NCBI GenBank assembly: GCA_964541155.1
Contig: CAZIPC010000006.1
Span: 1 to 64,000 of the forward strand
Direction of reading: 5' to 3'
DNA: 64,000 nucleotides
DNA from: UBA4416 sp964541155
Lineage (GTDB): Bacteria; Bacteroidota; Bacteroidia; B-17B0; Aurantibacillaceae
A model generated the notes under the pieces. The model saw nothing but the letters and a program-made list of their open reading frames with translations, had not been told where the DNA came from and made no database searches. A program made the translations under genes and the position numbers. Positions 1-9,057 of this stretch are shown here, piece by piece (positions within the stretch are counted from its first letter, which is position 1; each line of letters starts with the position of its first letter).

Positions 1-239
1 GATGAAGAACTGTAGATATCTAATAAGCGTTTGTATGCACAAACTTGAAATTGCTCACGTGCTTTCTTGTTAACGTGTGGAGAGCGTAATACTGTGAATA
101 TTCGTTTATTTGTAGGTAAAGGAATTGGCCCATTAACTACAGCTCCTGTCATTTTCACAGTTTTAACAATTTTCTCAGCGGATTTATCAACTAAATTGTA
201 ATCGTAAGATTTTAATTTTATTCTAATTCTTTGGCTCAT
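1..239 (-). CDS. rpsJ: 30S ribosomal protein S10, 3' end cut by window edge
   Basis: Partial gene; only the first 79 codons lie in the window. The start is the ATG read from 239 downwards. The protein begins MSQRIRIKLKSYDYNLVDKS and contains the S10 core GPIPLPT followed by SPHVNKKAREQF. S10 is a small-subunit head protein that also takes part in transcription antitermination with NusB. It lies 18 bases after fusA on the same strand, giving the order rpsL-rpsG-fusA-rpsJ that is usual in Bacteroidota, where the S10 operon follows the str genes. The C-terminal part lies outside the window. Confidence 0.95.
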   Translation of the reverse strand, partial: MSQRIRIKLKSYDYNLVDKSAEKIVKTVKMTGAVVNGPIPLPTNKRIFTVLRSPHVNKKAREQFQVCAYKRLLDIYSSS

Positions 240-257
240 GTTATATTTATAAGATGT

Positions 258-2378
258 TTATGCGTTTTCTTTTTTACCTTTTGCTTTTGCAATTACATCA
301 GCTGCAACGTTAGCTGGAGCATCTGCATAATGAGAAAATTCCATAGTTGAAGTAGCACGACCAGAAGTTAAAGTACGTAATTGAGTTACATAACCAAACA
401 TTTCTGATAAAGGAACTTTTGCTTTAATAACTTGAGAGTTATTTTTAGAATCCATTCCTTCAATTTGTCCACGACGGCGGTTTAGGTCACCTACAACATC
501 ACCCATATTTTGTTCTGGAGTTAATACTTCCACTTTCATAATAGGTTCCATTAAAACAGGTTTACATTTTCCTAATGCTTCACGGTAAGCCTGACGAGCA
601 CAAATTTCAAATGATAAAGAATCTGAATCGACAGCATGGAATGAACCATCAATTAAACGAACTTTTAAGTTATCTAAAGGATATCCTGCTAATATACCAT
701 TTGCCATAGACGCTTTAAAGCCTTTTTCAACAGAAGGAATAAATTCACGAGGAATTGATCCGCCAGTAATTTCATTTACAAATTGCAAGTCGGATTTTGC
801 TTTTTCTCTATCAAAATCTTCATCCACAGGACCTAATACAACTTTTATATCAGCAAATTTACCACGGCCACCCGTTTGTTTTTTGTATACTTCACGGTGT
901 TCGTATGTAGCAGAGATTGATTCTTTATAAGATACCTGAGGTTCACCTTGATTTACTTCTACTTTAAACTCACGTTTTAAACGATCAATAATAATTTCTA
1001 GATGCAACTCTCCCATACCTGAAATAATAGTTTGGCCAGAATCTTCATCAGTATGAACGCGGAAAGTAGGATCCTCTTCGGCTAATTTATTTAACCCTAC
1101 TCCTAAACGATCTAAGTCACCTTGAGTTTTTGGTTCAATTGCTAAACCAATTACTGGTTCTGGAAAAACCATTGCTTCCAATACGATTGGTGAGTTTTCC
1201 GCACATAAAGTATCACCAGTACGAATATCTTTAAATCCAACTGCTGCTCCAATATCACCTGCTTCTATAAATTCAATGGGATTTTGTTTGTTTGCATGCA
1301 TTTGGAAGATACGAGAAATACGTTCTTTATTCCCAGAACGAGTGTTTAATACGTAAGAACCAGCATCTAAACGACCTGAATACGCACGGAAGAAACATAA
1401 ACGCCCCACAAAAGGATCTGTAGCAATCTTAAATGCTAAAGCTGTAAATGGATCTTTTGCATCTGGTTTACGAGTAATCTCTTCACCAGTATCAGGGTTT
1501 GTACCTTTAATATTTTCTTTATCTAATGGAGATGGCATTAATTCCATAACCAAATCTAACATAGTTTGTACACCTTTGTTTTTGAACGATGAACCACAAA
1601 CCATAGGAACTATTTTATTAGCAACGCAAGCTTTACGTAATGCGTCTAATACTTCTCGTTCTGTAATAGTTTCAGGAGCTTCAAAGAATTTTTCCATGAT
1701 TTTATCGTCAAATTCAGAAACTGCTTCTAACATTTTTTCTCTCCATTCTGCAACTTCATCAATCATGTCAGCAGGAATAGGAACAATTTCATACGTCATT
1801 CCTTTATCATGCTCATTCCAAACCATACCACGGTTGTTAATTAAGTCAACAACCCCTTTGAAATTCTCTTCAGAACCAATTGGTAATTGTAAAGGAACAG
1901 CATTTCCACCTAAAATTTCGCGAGTTTGTTTTACCACTTTTAAGAAGTCGGCTCCTTGGCGGTCCATTTTATTCACGAAACCTAAACGAGTCACGTTATA
2001 GTTATCAGCTAAACGCCAGTTAGTTTCAGATTGAGGCTCTACACCATCAACTGCTGAAAACAAAAACACTAAACCATCTAACACACGTAAAGAACGATTT
2101 ACTTCAACAGTAAAATCAACGTGACCAGGAGTATCAATAATATTAATTTTATATTGATTATCACGGTATTTCCAGAAACAAGTTGTTGCTGCAGAAGTGA
2201 TAGTAATACCACGCTCTTGTTCTTGAGCCATCCAGTCCATTGTAGCAGCACCTTCGTGAACTTCTCCAATTTTATGATTAACACCTGTGTAGTATAAAAT
2301 ACGCTCAGTTGTTGTTGTTTTACCAGCATCAATATGCGCAGCAATACCTATATTTCTTGTATATCTTAAATCAGCCAT
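258..2378 (-). CDS. fusA: Elongation factor G
   Basis: Translational GTPase of 706 residues that moves tRNAs and mRNA through the ribosome and, with RRF, recycles ribosomes. The G1 P-loop is AHIDAGKTTTTE near residues 14-25, the effector/switch I region contains RGITITSAAT near 56-65, G3 is DTPGHVDF near 82-89 and G4 is NKMD near 136-139. The length matches bacterial EF-G, and domains II to V follow in the normal order (GRGKF near 497). It starts 9 bases after rpsG in the str operon. No paralogue is visible in the window. The start codon is the first Met of the conserved N-terminus (MADLRYTRNIGIAAHIDAG). Confidence 0.98.
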   Translation of the reverse strand: MADLRYTRNIGIAAHIDAGKTTTTERILYYTGVNHKIGEVHEGAATMDWMAQEQERGITITSAATTCFWKYRDNQYKINIIDTPGHVDFTVEVNRSLRVLDGLVFLFSAVDGVEPQSETNWRLADNYNVTRLGFVNKMDRQGADFLKVVKQTREILGGNAVPLQLPIGSEENFKGVVDLINNRGMVWNEHDKGMTYEIVPIPADMIDEVAEWREKMLEAVSEFDDKIMEKFFEAPETITEREVLDALRKACVANKIVPMVCGSSFKNKGVQTMLDLVMELMPSPLDKENIKGTNPDTGEEITRKPDAKDPFTALAFKIATDPFVGRLCFFRAYSGRLDAGSYVLNTRSGNKERISRIFQMHANKQNPIEFIEAGDIGAAVGFKDIRTGDTLCAENSPIVLEAMVFPEPVIGLAIEPKTQGDLDRLGVGLNKLAEEDPTFRVHTDEDSGQTIISGMGELHLEIIIDRLKREFKVEVNQGEPQVSYKESISATYEHREVYKKQTGGRGKFADIKVVLGPVDEDFDREKAKSDLQFVNEITGGSIPREFIPSVEKGFKASMANGILAGYPLDNLKVRLIDGSFHAVDSDSLSFEICARQAYREALGKCKPVLMEPIMKVEVLTPEQNMGDVVGDLNRRRGQIEGMDSKNNSQVIKAKVPLSEMFGYVTQLRTLTSGRATSTMEFSHYADAPANVAADVIAKAKGKKENA

Positions 2379-2387
2379 TTCTTATAA

Positions 2388-2855
2388 TTAGAATCTAAAG
2401 TGTGAGAATGCTTTGTTTGCTTCAGCCATTTTGTGAACGTCTTCTTTCTTTTTGAAAGCTGCTCCTTCTTCTTTTGAAGCAGAAACTATTTCTCCAGCTA
2501 ATTTTTGAGCCATTGATTTTTCGTTGCGTTTACGAGCGTAGGTAATCATCCATTTTATAGCCAAGGCTAATTTTCTTTCAGGACGAACTTCAGAAGGTAT
2601 CTGAAAAGTTGCTCCTCCAACTCGACGAGATCGCACTTCAACTTGAGGAGTCACATTAGCTAACCCTTTTTTGAATACTTCTAATCCATCTTCGTTAGTG
2701 CGTTTTGCAACAATTTCTAAACACTCATGAAATATTTTTGAAGCGGTATTTTTTTTACCGTCATACATTAAACTGTTTAAAAAACGTGTTACCAATATAT
2801 CATTGTATATTGGATCTGGTAACAAAATTCTTTTTTTAGCGGTTGATTTTCTCAT
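2388..2855 (-). CDS. rpsG: 30S ribosomal protein S7
   Basis: A 155-residue primary binding protein of the 16S rRNA 3' domain; it nucleates assembly of the small-subunit head and touches E-site tRNA. It begins MRKSTAKKR and has the conserved NSLMYDGKKNTA and VRSRRVGGATFQIP segments. The ending AFSHFRF resembles the C-terminus of many bacterial S7 proteins (AFAHYRW type). It is the second gene of the str operon, 30 bases after rpsL and 9 before fusA. In E. coli S7 represses this operon by binding the rpsL-rpsG intercistron; the 30-base spacer here is short and I see no clear copy of that structure. Confidence 0.97.
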   Translation of the reverse strand: MRKSTAKKRILLPDPIYNDILVTRFLNSLMYDGKKNTASKIFHECLEIVAKRTNEDGLEVFKKGLANVTPQVEVRSRRVGGATFQIPSEVRPERKLALAIKWMITYARKRNEKSMAQKLAGEIVSASKEEGAAFKKKEDVHKMAEANKAFSHFRF

Positions 2856-2885
2856 TCTTGAAATCTACTTGATTTTTCTATAAAA

Positions 2886-3299
2886 TTATTTTTTCTTAGC
2901 ACCTTTTGCTGGAGCTGCAGCAGCACCTGCCTTAGGACGCTTAGTTCCATATTTTGAACGCTGTTGCTTTCTGCCTTCAACGCCTGCTGTATCTAAAGAT
3001 CCACGAACGATGTGGTAACGCACACCCGGCAAATCTTTAACACGACCACCTCGTACTAATACGATACTGTGCTCCTGTAAGTTATGTCCTTCTCCAGGTA
3101 TATAAGCAATAATTTCTTGCTTATTTGTTAAACGTACCTTCGCTACTTTACGCATAGCTGAGTTAGGTTTTTTAGGGGTTGTTGTGTACACACGTGTACA
3201 AACACCACGGCGTTGTGGACATGAATCCAAAGCGGCCGATTTACTTTTGTTAGGAGCCTTAAAGCGTCCTTTTCTTACTAATTGCTGTATAGTTGGCAT
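2886..3299 (-). CDS. rpsL: 30S ribosomal protein S12
   Basis: A 137-residue decoding-centre protein. The signature TTPKKPNSAMRKVAKVRL (near 40-57) and the loop PGEGHNLQEHSIVLVRGGRVKD (near 69-90) are intact. The lysines whose substitution gives streptomycin resistance in other bacteria (TPKKPN and GRVKDLPG contexts) are the wild-type residues. An Ala/Lys-rich tail (roughly 122-137) extends past the usual 124-residue length, as is common in Bacteroidota. It is the first gene of the str operon, with a consensus promoter 64 bases upstream. Confidence 0.97.
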   Translation of the reverse strand: MPTIQQLVRKGRFKAPNKSKSAALDSCPQRRGVCTRVYTTTPKKPNSAMRKVAKVRLTNKQEIIAYIPGEGHNLQEHSIVLVRGGRVKDLPGVRYHIVRGSLDTAGVEGRKQQRSKYGTKRPKAGAAAAPAKGAKKK

Positions 3300-3362
3300 G
3301 TTAACCTTGTTGTATTGCTTGTTTTTACTGTTATTTTAGTAACCTCATGTTTTAGAGGACGG

Positions 3363-3392
3363 CAAAGATATAATTATTTTTTTCATCAACAA
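3363..3392 (-). promoter_or_regulatory. Promoter of the rpsL-rpsG-fusA-rpsJ operon
   Basis: Read on the minus strand, TTG (3392-3390), a 19-base spacer, then TATCTTTG (3370-3363). This matches exactly the Bacteroidota sigma-ABfr consensus TTG-N19-TAnnTTTG. It leaves a leader of about 55-60 bases before rpsL. Nothing else in the 204-base gap between rpsL and the next gene looks like a start signal for this operon. Confidence 0.8.
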
Positions 3393-3503
3393 AAAAATTG
3401 TTGAAAAATATTAAAATTAATTTCATTTTTTTGTTTGAATACATTTAATTATACCTTTTTTCTTTTAAAATTATGTAGTGTAGTTATAAATTGTTCAAAA
3501 AAA

Positions 3504-6479
3504 TCATCTTAAGAGGGTAAGATGTCCATTTTGTTTAATTTCTTTTTTATCAAACCCAGTAGCTTTAACGAAGAAGAAGTAAGTACCTTCAGCCATAGGA
3601 GCTCCTTGGTTATTAAAACCATCCCAAGCTGCTTTAGGACCAGTAAAGTCGTAAATTTTCTCCCCCCATCGGTTAAAGATTTGCAAAGAAATTTCTTTAA
3701 CTCCGTGAGATTTTATGGTAAATACATCATTAGCATTGTCGTTATTAGGAGTAAATACATTAGGTATTTCTAGAGTTAATCCGTTTTCGATAATGATTAT
3801 AGCCGAAGTGGAATCGATGCAAATTCCAGCATTAATGATAAGATTTACAGTGTAAGTTCCTGTGGTATTAAAAATATTAACAGGATTTTGCAGCGAAGAA
3901 CTGTTTCCGTCACCAAAGTTCCAATAATAATTAATAGCTCCACTACTAGCATCAGTGAAATTAACGGTTAAAGGAGGTGCGTAACCAAAAGTAGGATCGG
4001 CAGTAAACAAAGCATCAATAGTTGCCTGTCCGACGCTTAATGTTGCTGTATTTAAGCATCCATTATTTGTATTAGTAATAGTAACCGAGTATACCCCAGT
4101 TTGATTAACAGTAGGACTGGCTGTATTTATACCTGTTAAAATACCAGGACCATACCATAAATAGTTTAATGAGTTAGCGTTATTAGAAGAAGCGTTTATG
4201 GTAACTGTAGGATTAACGCAAGGGATTATGACATTATTACTAACATTAAGATTAGGAGTAATGGTATCTAAAGCAATGTTAATAACGCTAGACGATACAC
4301 ATCCATTAACAGTGTCGGTAACCGAAGCAGTGTATGTTCCAGGAGTATTAGTAGTAAAAGGATTATTACTGGTTCCAAAAGGAGTGCTCCAAGTAGGTGC
4401 ATTGTTAATATTAGTAGAGGCATTAATGGAGCAGGAGTTAATAGCGCAAGTTATAATTGTATTAGAGGCAGTGATAGATAAGTTAGGAGCTGTAGTGTTA
4501 GCAGATACCGTAGCAACAGCCGATGTAGTACATCCATTAATCGCATCTAATAAGTTAAGAGTGTAATTACCAATACTATTTACATTAAGCAATGAGTTGT
4601 TAGCACTTCCAACTATTCCAGTTCCAGTCCAGTTATAAGAATAATTAGTTCCAGTAGGAACAGCGGTTATAGAAGCAGAATTAATCACGCAAGTTAAGAT
4701 GTTAGAAATATTTAAAGTTGGAGTAACGATAGTTCCATTAGAAGGTACTACAACACTAGCAATTGCTTGACATCCATTTGTTGTATTTGTTATAACGCAT
4801 TGATAATTACCTCCGGTATTAACATTTGCATTAGGGGTGTTAGCACCGCTAGTAATACTAGGTCCAGACCAATTGTAAGAAACAGAGTTAATATTAGAAG
4901 AGGCAGATATTAAAACGTTAGTATTGCTACAAGAAATAGATCCGTTGGCTGTAGCAGATACAATAGGAGTTGCAATGTTTTGAGAAACAGATTGGGAACC
5001 TGAAGTAGAGCAGCCATTAGAGGTATTAGTGACAATGTAGTTGTAGGTTCCTGGTTGATTAACAGAAGGAGCAGCAGAATTAGCACCACTAACAATACTT
5101 GGCCCAGACCAGCTGTAAGAAACAGGCGAAGCAGAAGTATTAGCGTTAAGTGTTGCACTCGTGTTTATACAATCTAAAATATTGGATACAGAGCTTGTTA
5201 CGGATGGATAAGATATGTTTTGAGAAATTAAAACTGTTGCAACTGGAGAATTACATCCTGCATTAGTTACAACTAAACTGTAAGTACCAGGTTGATTAAT
5301 AGTTGGAGAACTAGAGTTCCCTCCTGATACTATTCCAGGACCACTCCAAGAATAACTTCCTCCTCCCGAACCAGAAAGTGTTAAGGATGGCGAAATACAA
5401 TTTAATACTGCGGGATTTCCAGCGTTGGCAGTTGGAACAGCATTTACAACACAAGATAAAGAAGCGCAAGATGTATTATTGCATGAGCCTTCAGCTCTAA
5501 CAAAATAAGTTGTAGTGGAGCCAGGTGTTACATTAATAGAATTCCCTGTGCCAATTGGAGTTCCCCCACAGCTTCCAGAATACCATGCCCACGAAGCACC
5601 ACTTCCTAAATTACCTCCGGATAATGATAAATTAATAGAAGAACCGGAGCAAATAGGATTTGTACTAGCATTAATAGATGTAGGAGCATTAGAATTTGAC
5701 AGTACATTTACGTTTAAACATGTGTATGCACTATTTCCACAAAGATTTTGAGCACTCACGCAAATATTTCCAGCTGACCCTGGTGTTGCTGTTATAATAT
5801 TAGTTCCCTGCCCACTGTTTATTGACCATCCAGATGGGACAGTCCAATCGTATGAAGCAGCGTTAGAAATTGAAGCACAAGAAAATGTTTGAGTAACTCC
5901 AGGACAAACACTTGTTTGACCAAGTATTGCTGCTGGTTGATTTGCAGGAGTAGCTTGATTTGCAGGAGCATAAGTAAATACTAAAATCAATCTATTTATG
6001 CATACAGAAGCTCCTGTGCAAAGTTGAAGAGAATTTGTGCCTCCATTAATATATCCAGGTAATCCGCATGGAAAATTAGCAGAAGAAGACGCGCTTTGTG
6101 CGCATGGATTGTTATCACACAAACATCCAGTATTAGCTTCATTTACAGTTGGAACAGCATTCCCATTAATGGTTACAGCTAAAGAGCCTCCGCTACATTC
6201 AGCACTAAAGTAATTTACTGTTACGCTAGTTACAATGTTGCCAGGAGGCACAGGATCTGTAAAAGTTTTAGTATCACAAGCTACAGTATTTCCACAATAG
6301 CTACTCACAGTATTAAAACAGTAATAATCGGCTCCACAAACCGTGCATCCTCCACAAGATTGAAACCCTGTATAAACAATTGTTGTTGATGCTGTTAATT
6401 GAGCGTGCGCCTTATTAGTTGTTAAATAATTAAAGCTGAATAAAAATGATAATAAAAAATACGAAATATAATTCTTCAT
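3504..6479 (-). CDS. Secreted repeat-rich adhesin-like protein with PKD domain and type B T9SS sorting domain
   Basis: Protein of 991 residues. It has a signal peptide (about 1-26, cleaved after THA or KAHA) and a cysteine-rich N-terminal region with an SQ/SCGGC-type segment (about 30-170). About seven Ig-like repeats of 75-95 residues follow (about 345-810), each with the theme 'SYxWSGPxIxSGxN...VNQPGTYxxxVTNxxNGC'. Then come one PKD domain (about 812-895, with YYWNFGDGNSS) and a C-terminal gliding-motility-associated CHU_C domain (about 902-991: IPNVFTPNNDNANDVF, then FNRWGEKIYDF). That last domain is the type B signal for the type IX secretion system, so the protein should be exported through T9SS and attached to or released from the cell surface. 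Adhesion or matrix function is inferred from the architecture. It is probably cotranscribed with the small secreted protein upstream (gap 53 bases). Confidence 0.9.
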   Translation of the reverse strand: MKNYISYFLLSFLFSFNYLTTNKAHAQLTASTTIVYTGFQSCGGCTVCGADYYCFNTVSSYCGNTVACDTKTFTDPVPPGNIVTSVTVNYFSAECSGGSLAVTINGNAVPTVNEANTGCLCDNNPCAQSASSSANFPCGLPGYINGGTNSLQLCTGASVCINRLILVFTYAPANQATPANQPAAILGQTSVCPGVTQTFSCASISNAASYDWTVPSGWSINSGQGTNIITATPGSAGNICVSAQNLCGNSAYTCLNVNVLSNSNAPTSINASTNPICSGSSINLSLSGGNLGSGASWAWYSGSCGGTPIGTGNSINVTPGSTTTYFVRAEGSCNNTSCASLSCVVNAVPTANAGNPAVLNCISPSLTLSGSGGGSYSWSGPGIVSGGNSSSPTINQPGTYSLVVTNAGCNSPVATVLISQNISYPSVTSSVSNILDCINTSATLNANTSASPVSYSWSGPSIVSGANSAAPSVNQPGTYNYIVTNTSNGCSTSGSQSVSQNIATPIVSATANGSISCSNTNVLISASSNINSVSYNWSGPSITSGANTPNANVNTGGNYQCVITNTTNGCQAIASVVVPSNGTIVTPTLNISNILTCVINSASITAVPTGTNYSYNWTGTGIVGSANNSLLNVNSIGNYTLNLLDAINGCTTSAVATVSANTTAPNLSITASNTIITCAINSCSINASTNINNAPTWSTPFGTSNNPFTTNTPGTYTASVTDTVNGCVSSSVINIALDTITPNLNVSNNVIIPCVNPTVTINASSNNANSLNYLWYGPGILTGINTASPTVNQTGVYSVTITNTNNGCLNTATLSVGQATIDALFTADPTFGYAPPLTVNFTDASSGAINYYWNFGDGNSSSLQNPVNIFNTTGTYTVNLIINAGICIDSTSAIIIIENGLTLEIPNVFTPNNDNANDVFTIKSHGVKEISLQIFNRWGEKIYDFTGPKAAWDGFNNQGAPMAEGTYFFFVKATGFDKKEIKQNGHLTLLR

Positions 6480-6532
6480 TTTTTAAATGGAATTTAATAG
6501 ATTAAAATAAAATGGGTTAAAATTTACTAGAA

Positions 6533-6967
6533 CTACTGCTTATTTACAGAAATATGAAAACGAACATATTCTGTTTTATCGACCGTTGATATACTAGACG
6601 GATCTATCACTAATTTTTTTTCATTTTCATTTATGGATGAACAAGAACCCTCAATAGAAAATGAAGCAGGTATCGATAACTGAACAATAGGGCTATTAGC
6701 CGTTAATTGGTAAGATAATTTTACAGGATATTTATTAGTGTTAATTAATTTAACCAAAGTAATTTTTGATTTATTACATTCACTATCGTATGAATAAAAT
6801 TGCACGCCATCAATAATGTTTGTTTTTTCTTTGCTAACATTTAGTGATTGCCATAATTCAGATGGATGAGATACAGTAGCTTTTTTGTAAACTGGGTTTT
6901 GAGAAAAGCAATTAGTTGCTTTTAGAAGTGAGTATAGTAATACCACTAAAACGTAATGTTTTTTCAT
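6533..6967 (-). CDS. Small secreted protein of unknown function
   Basis: Protein of 144 residues with an N-terminal signal peptide (MKKHYVLVVLLYSLLKATNCFSQ, cleaved near 23). Three cysteines lie outside the leader region or close to it (near 59, 109 and the leader), and the rest looks like beta-rich secreted sequence (PVKLSYQLTANSPIVQLSIPASFSI). I recognise no family. It begins 37 bases downstream of a consensus promoter overlapped by a palindrome and is followed after 53 bases by the T9SS type B repeat protein, so the two are likely one transcription unit. A partner or accessory role for that protein is a guess from position only. Confidence 0.75.
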   Translation of the reverse strand: MKKHYVLVVLLYSLLKATNCFSQNPVYKKATVSHPSELWQSLNVSKEKTNIIDGVQFYSYDSECNKSKITLVKLINTNKYPVKLSYQLTANSPIVQLSIPASFSIEGSCSSINENEKKLVIDPSSISTVDKTEYVRFHISVNKQ

Positions 6968-6972
6968 ATTTA

Positions 6973-7002
6973 TTTTGGTTTAAGGTTTGCGTTAAACCAA
7001 AA
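6973..7002. promoter_or_regulatory. Perfect 11-bp inverted repeat overlapping a promoter (candidate operator)
   Basis: TTTTGGTTTAA (6973-6983), an 8-base spacer, then TTAAACCAAAA (6992-7002). The upstream arm overlaps the -7 element (7005-6998) of the promoter for the 144-residue secreted protein. The other arm ends five bases before the start codon. This placement fits a repressor operator or a leader hairpin. No regulator gene adjoins it. Confidence 0.55.
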
Positions 7003-7027
7003 TTACAATAATAATTTATTTGTACAA
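6998..7027 (-). promoter_or_regulatory. Promoter of the secreted-protein pair
   Basis: On the minus strand, TTG (7027-7025), a 19-base spacer, then TAATTTTG (7005-6998); a full match to TTG-N19-TAnnTTTG. The predicted transcript start is near 6991, inside the palindrome. Confidence 0.7.
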
Positions 7028-7075
7028 CTAAAAACTAATTTATTTTTTAAGTTAAACGATTTAGGTTTTGTTTTT

Positions 7076-9016
7076 TTAAAGATTTTCGATTTTCTTTTTG
7101 AAAGAACTCCTTAAAATAAATTGTTTTATTTGGTTTTTGAGATCAAAGTTATTTGGCTCTTTTTTTACACCTATTATAAAATGATTTATTGCATTTAACG
7201 AATCATTAATTAATAGGTAAGAGTTTCCTAAATTTATTTCTAATTCAGCTTTGTCTGGATCTGTTTTTAAAGCTGTTTTATCACAGTTAATTAAATTATT
7301 AATTTGATTTGATGTGCTGTATAATTTTCTTAATTGAGAATATGTAGGCGAGTAAGTTGTATTTTTTTTAACTAATTTTTCATAATAATAAATCGCTGAA
7401 TCTTTAAGATTCATTTTTTCAAAGCAGTAACCTATATTATAAATAGTAATTTCATTGTTTGGATTTACAGAAAGAGATTTTTTAAAATATTTTTGAGCTA
7501 AAGCTAGGTCGTTAAATATATTCATGAATATGGTTCCAATATTATTTGTAGTTATATAATCTTCAGGATATTTTTTTATGCCGTCAATCATTAAATCACA
7601 AGCCTTTTTCATATGAAACTTTGTTTTGTTAATTAAAGAATCTCTTTTTTGTTTTTGTTGTGTTGTGAAAACAGTATTAAAGAGATAATTTCCTAACATA
7701 AATTGTAAATTACAAGATGATTCAAAGTTTTTGATATCATTACTAAATAATATTGATTCATTTTTCCATTTTGAATTTCTTGAAATTGTTAATAATGAAT
7801 AGCTTATGAAGATTGTAAAGGATAATATTATAAACATATTGTTTTGTTTTACATTAAAAGTGTTTGTTAAACTTATTTTGCTTAATTTAAATAATATTGT
7901 AATATAAAATATACAAGCACCTAGTGATGCTGTGTAGATTAGCCTATCTGCTATAATCCCTGGCGCTTCTTTAGTTAAGTTAGAAAAAGGATATACCCCA
8001 ATCAGGTAAATAATTAAACCAAAATATAAATTATTTTTTTTATTTATGTTTTTTATCAAATACACAAATACTGCAATATGAAAAAATAATGAAATTATGA
8101 CATAAGGACTACTCCATTTTGATATTTGAATAATATTATATCCGTAATAACAAGAAAGAGGGTAGGGCAAAAACATTAATTTTAGGTAATAGCCTGTGCT
8201 ATAAAATACAAGAGATAATCGATCGATAAATGTATGTTTATAGTATAATGGATTTTCGAAAAAAGCAAATTCTCTTGTGGTTTCATTTTGCTTAATTAAA
8301 CTATATTCTGTGAAATTAAATAGTAAATACGAGCAAAATAGTAGCAAGGTAATACACACTATTTTTTTGTAATTTTTTGTTTTATAAAAATAGATTGTTA
8401 TTGGTATTATGCCTATAAATATTATAGCACTGGATTTACTCAATATAGCAACGTATAATGTTATAAAAGCGATAATTAGATATGCGTTTTTTTTAGTTTC
8501 TATATTTTTAATAACAAGATAAAGACTCAATAAACTAAACATGAATGATAATAATTCATCTCGGCATTTGATATTGTTTACAACCTCAGTATGTATAGGA
8601 TGGATTATAAACAAAATAGTGATACATAATGAATAAAGATTAGACTCTTTTTTAAAAATGGATACTAATATTTTGTAAAGTAAAATGTTAGTAAACATAA
8701 ATAGTAAAATATTTATAAAGTGATTGATGTGAGGATTGACTCCAAATAATTCATACTCTATTGCAAAAGAACTTAATGTTATAGGTCTGTATTCAAAAGA
8801 TTGTTGTTTGGTGTTGATATAGTGAGTTGTGAAAATTTCTGGGATACCAGAAATTCCTTTTTCTATTCTTGAATTATTTGGTTTTTTAGAATTTGTAACG
8901 GTTACATAATTATCATCCAATGAAAAATCATTTTTTATACTATTTCCATATACTAGCATAGTTAAAATAAAAATGCCTAATAATATTTTTATATTGTTAT
9001 TTTTAACTAATTCCAT
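7076..9016 (-). CDS. TMTC-like multi-pass glycosyltransferase with C-terminal TPR repeats
   Basis: Protein of 646 residues: about ten membrane helices (about 10-430) followed by tetratricopeptide repeats (about 460-640). The first extracytoplasmic loop carries SLDDNYVTV with the Asp pair D34-D35. A second loop holds HPIHTEVVNNIKCRDELL (H138 to L155). Both are hallmarks of the TMTC/DUF1736 branch of GT-C glycosyltransferases; the eukaryotic members are O-mannosyltransferases that use dolichyl-phosphate-mannose. The likely role is therefore transfer of a sugar from a polyprenyl-phosphate donor to an extracytoplasmic acceptor. Donor and acceptor are unknown. The TPR tail probably follows the last helix, but its side of the membrane was not determined. 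It is the second gene of a pair, 41 bases after its paralogue. Base composition is very AT-rich, like the rest of this island. Confidence 0.8.
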   Translation of the reverse strand: MELVKNNNIKILLGIFILTMLVYGNSIKNDFSLDDNYVTVTNSKKPNNSRIEKGISGIPEIFTTHYINTKQQSFEYRPITLSSFAIEYELFGVNPHINHFINILLFMFTNILLYKILVSIFKKESNLYSLCITILFIIHPIHTEVVNNIKCRDELLSFMFSLLSLYLVIKNIETKKNAYLIIAFITLYVAILSKSSAIIFIGIIPITIYFYKTKNYKKIVCITLLLFCSYLLFNFTEYSLIKQNETTREFAFFENPLYYKHTFIDRLSLVFYSTGYYLKLMFLPYPLSCYYGYNIIQISKWSSPYVIISLFFHIAVFVYLIKNINKKNNLYFGLIIYLIGVYPFSNLTKEAPGIIADRLIYTASLGACIFYITILFKLSKISLTNTFNVKQNNMFIILSFTIFISYSLLTISRNSKWKNESILFSNDIKNFESSCNLQFMLGNYLFNTVFTTQQKQKRDSLINKTKFHMKKACDLMIDGIKKYPEDYITTNNIGTIFMNIFNDLALAQKYFKKSLSVNPNNEITIYNIGYCFEKMNLKDSAIYYYEKLVKKNTTYSPTYSQLRKLYSTSNQINNLINCDKTALKTDPDKAELEINLGNSYLLINDSLNAINHFIIGVKKEPNNFDLKNQIKQFILRSSFKKKIENL

Positions 9017-9057
9017 TTATTGTTTGAATTACTAGTTTTTACTATGCGAATCAATTT

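Noticed and set aside
1576..2001. Open frame of 141 codons on the plus strand inside fusA
   Set aside because: It is antisense to the conserved GTPase and domain II coding sequence of EF-G, has no family resemblance and no promoter of its own.
4020..5460. CRISPR-like array
   Set aside because: The repeats are long, diverged, in frame and protein-coding, with no constant short repeat or uniform spacers; no cas genes occur in the window.
4198..5751. Several plus-strand frames inside the T9SS type B repeat gene
   Set aside because: They are antisense to the repeated Ig-like coding sequence and arise from its Ser/Thr/Asn-rich codons.
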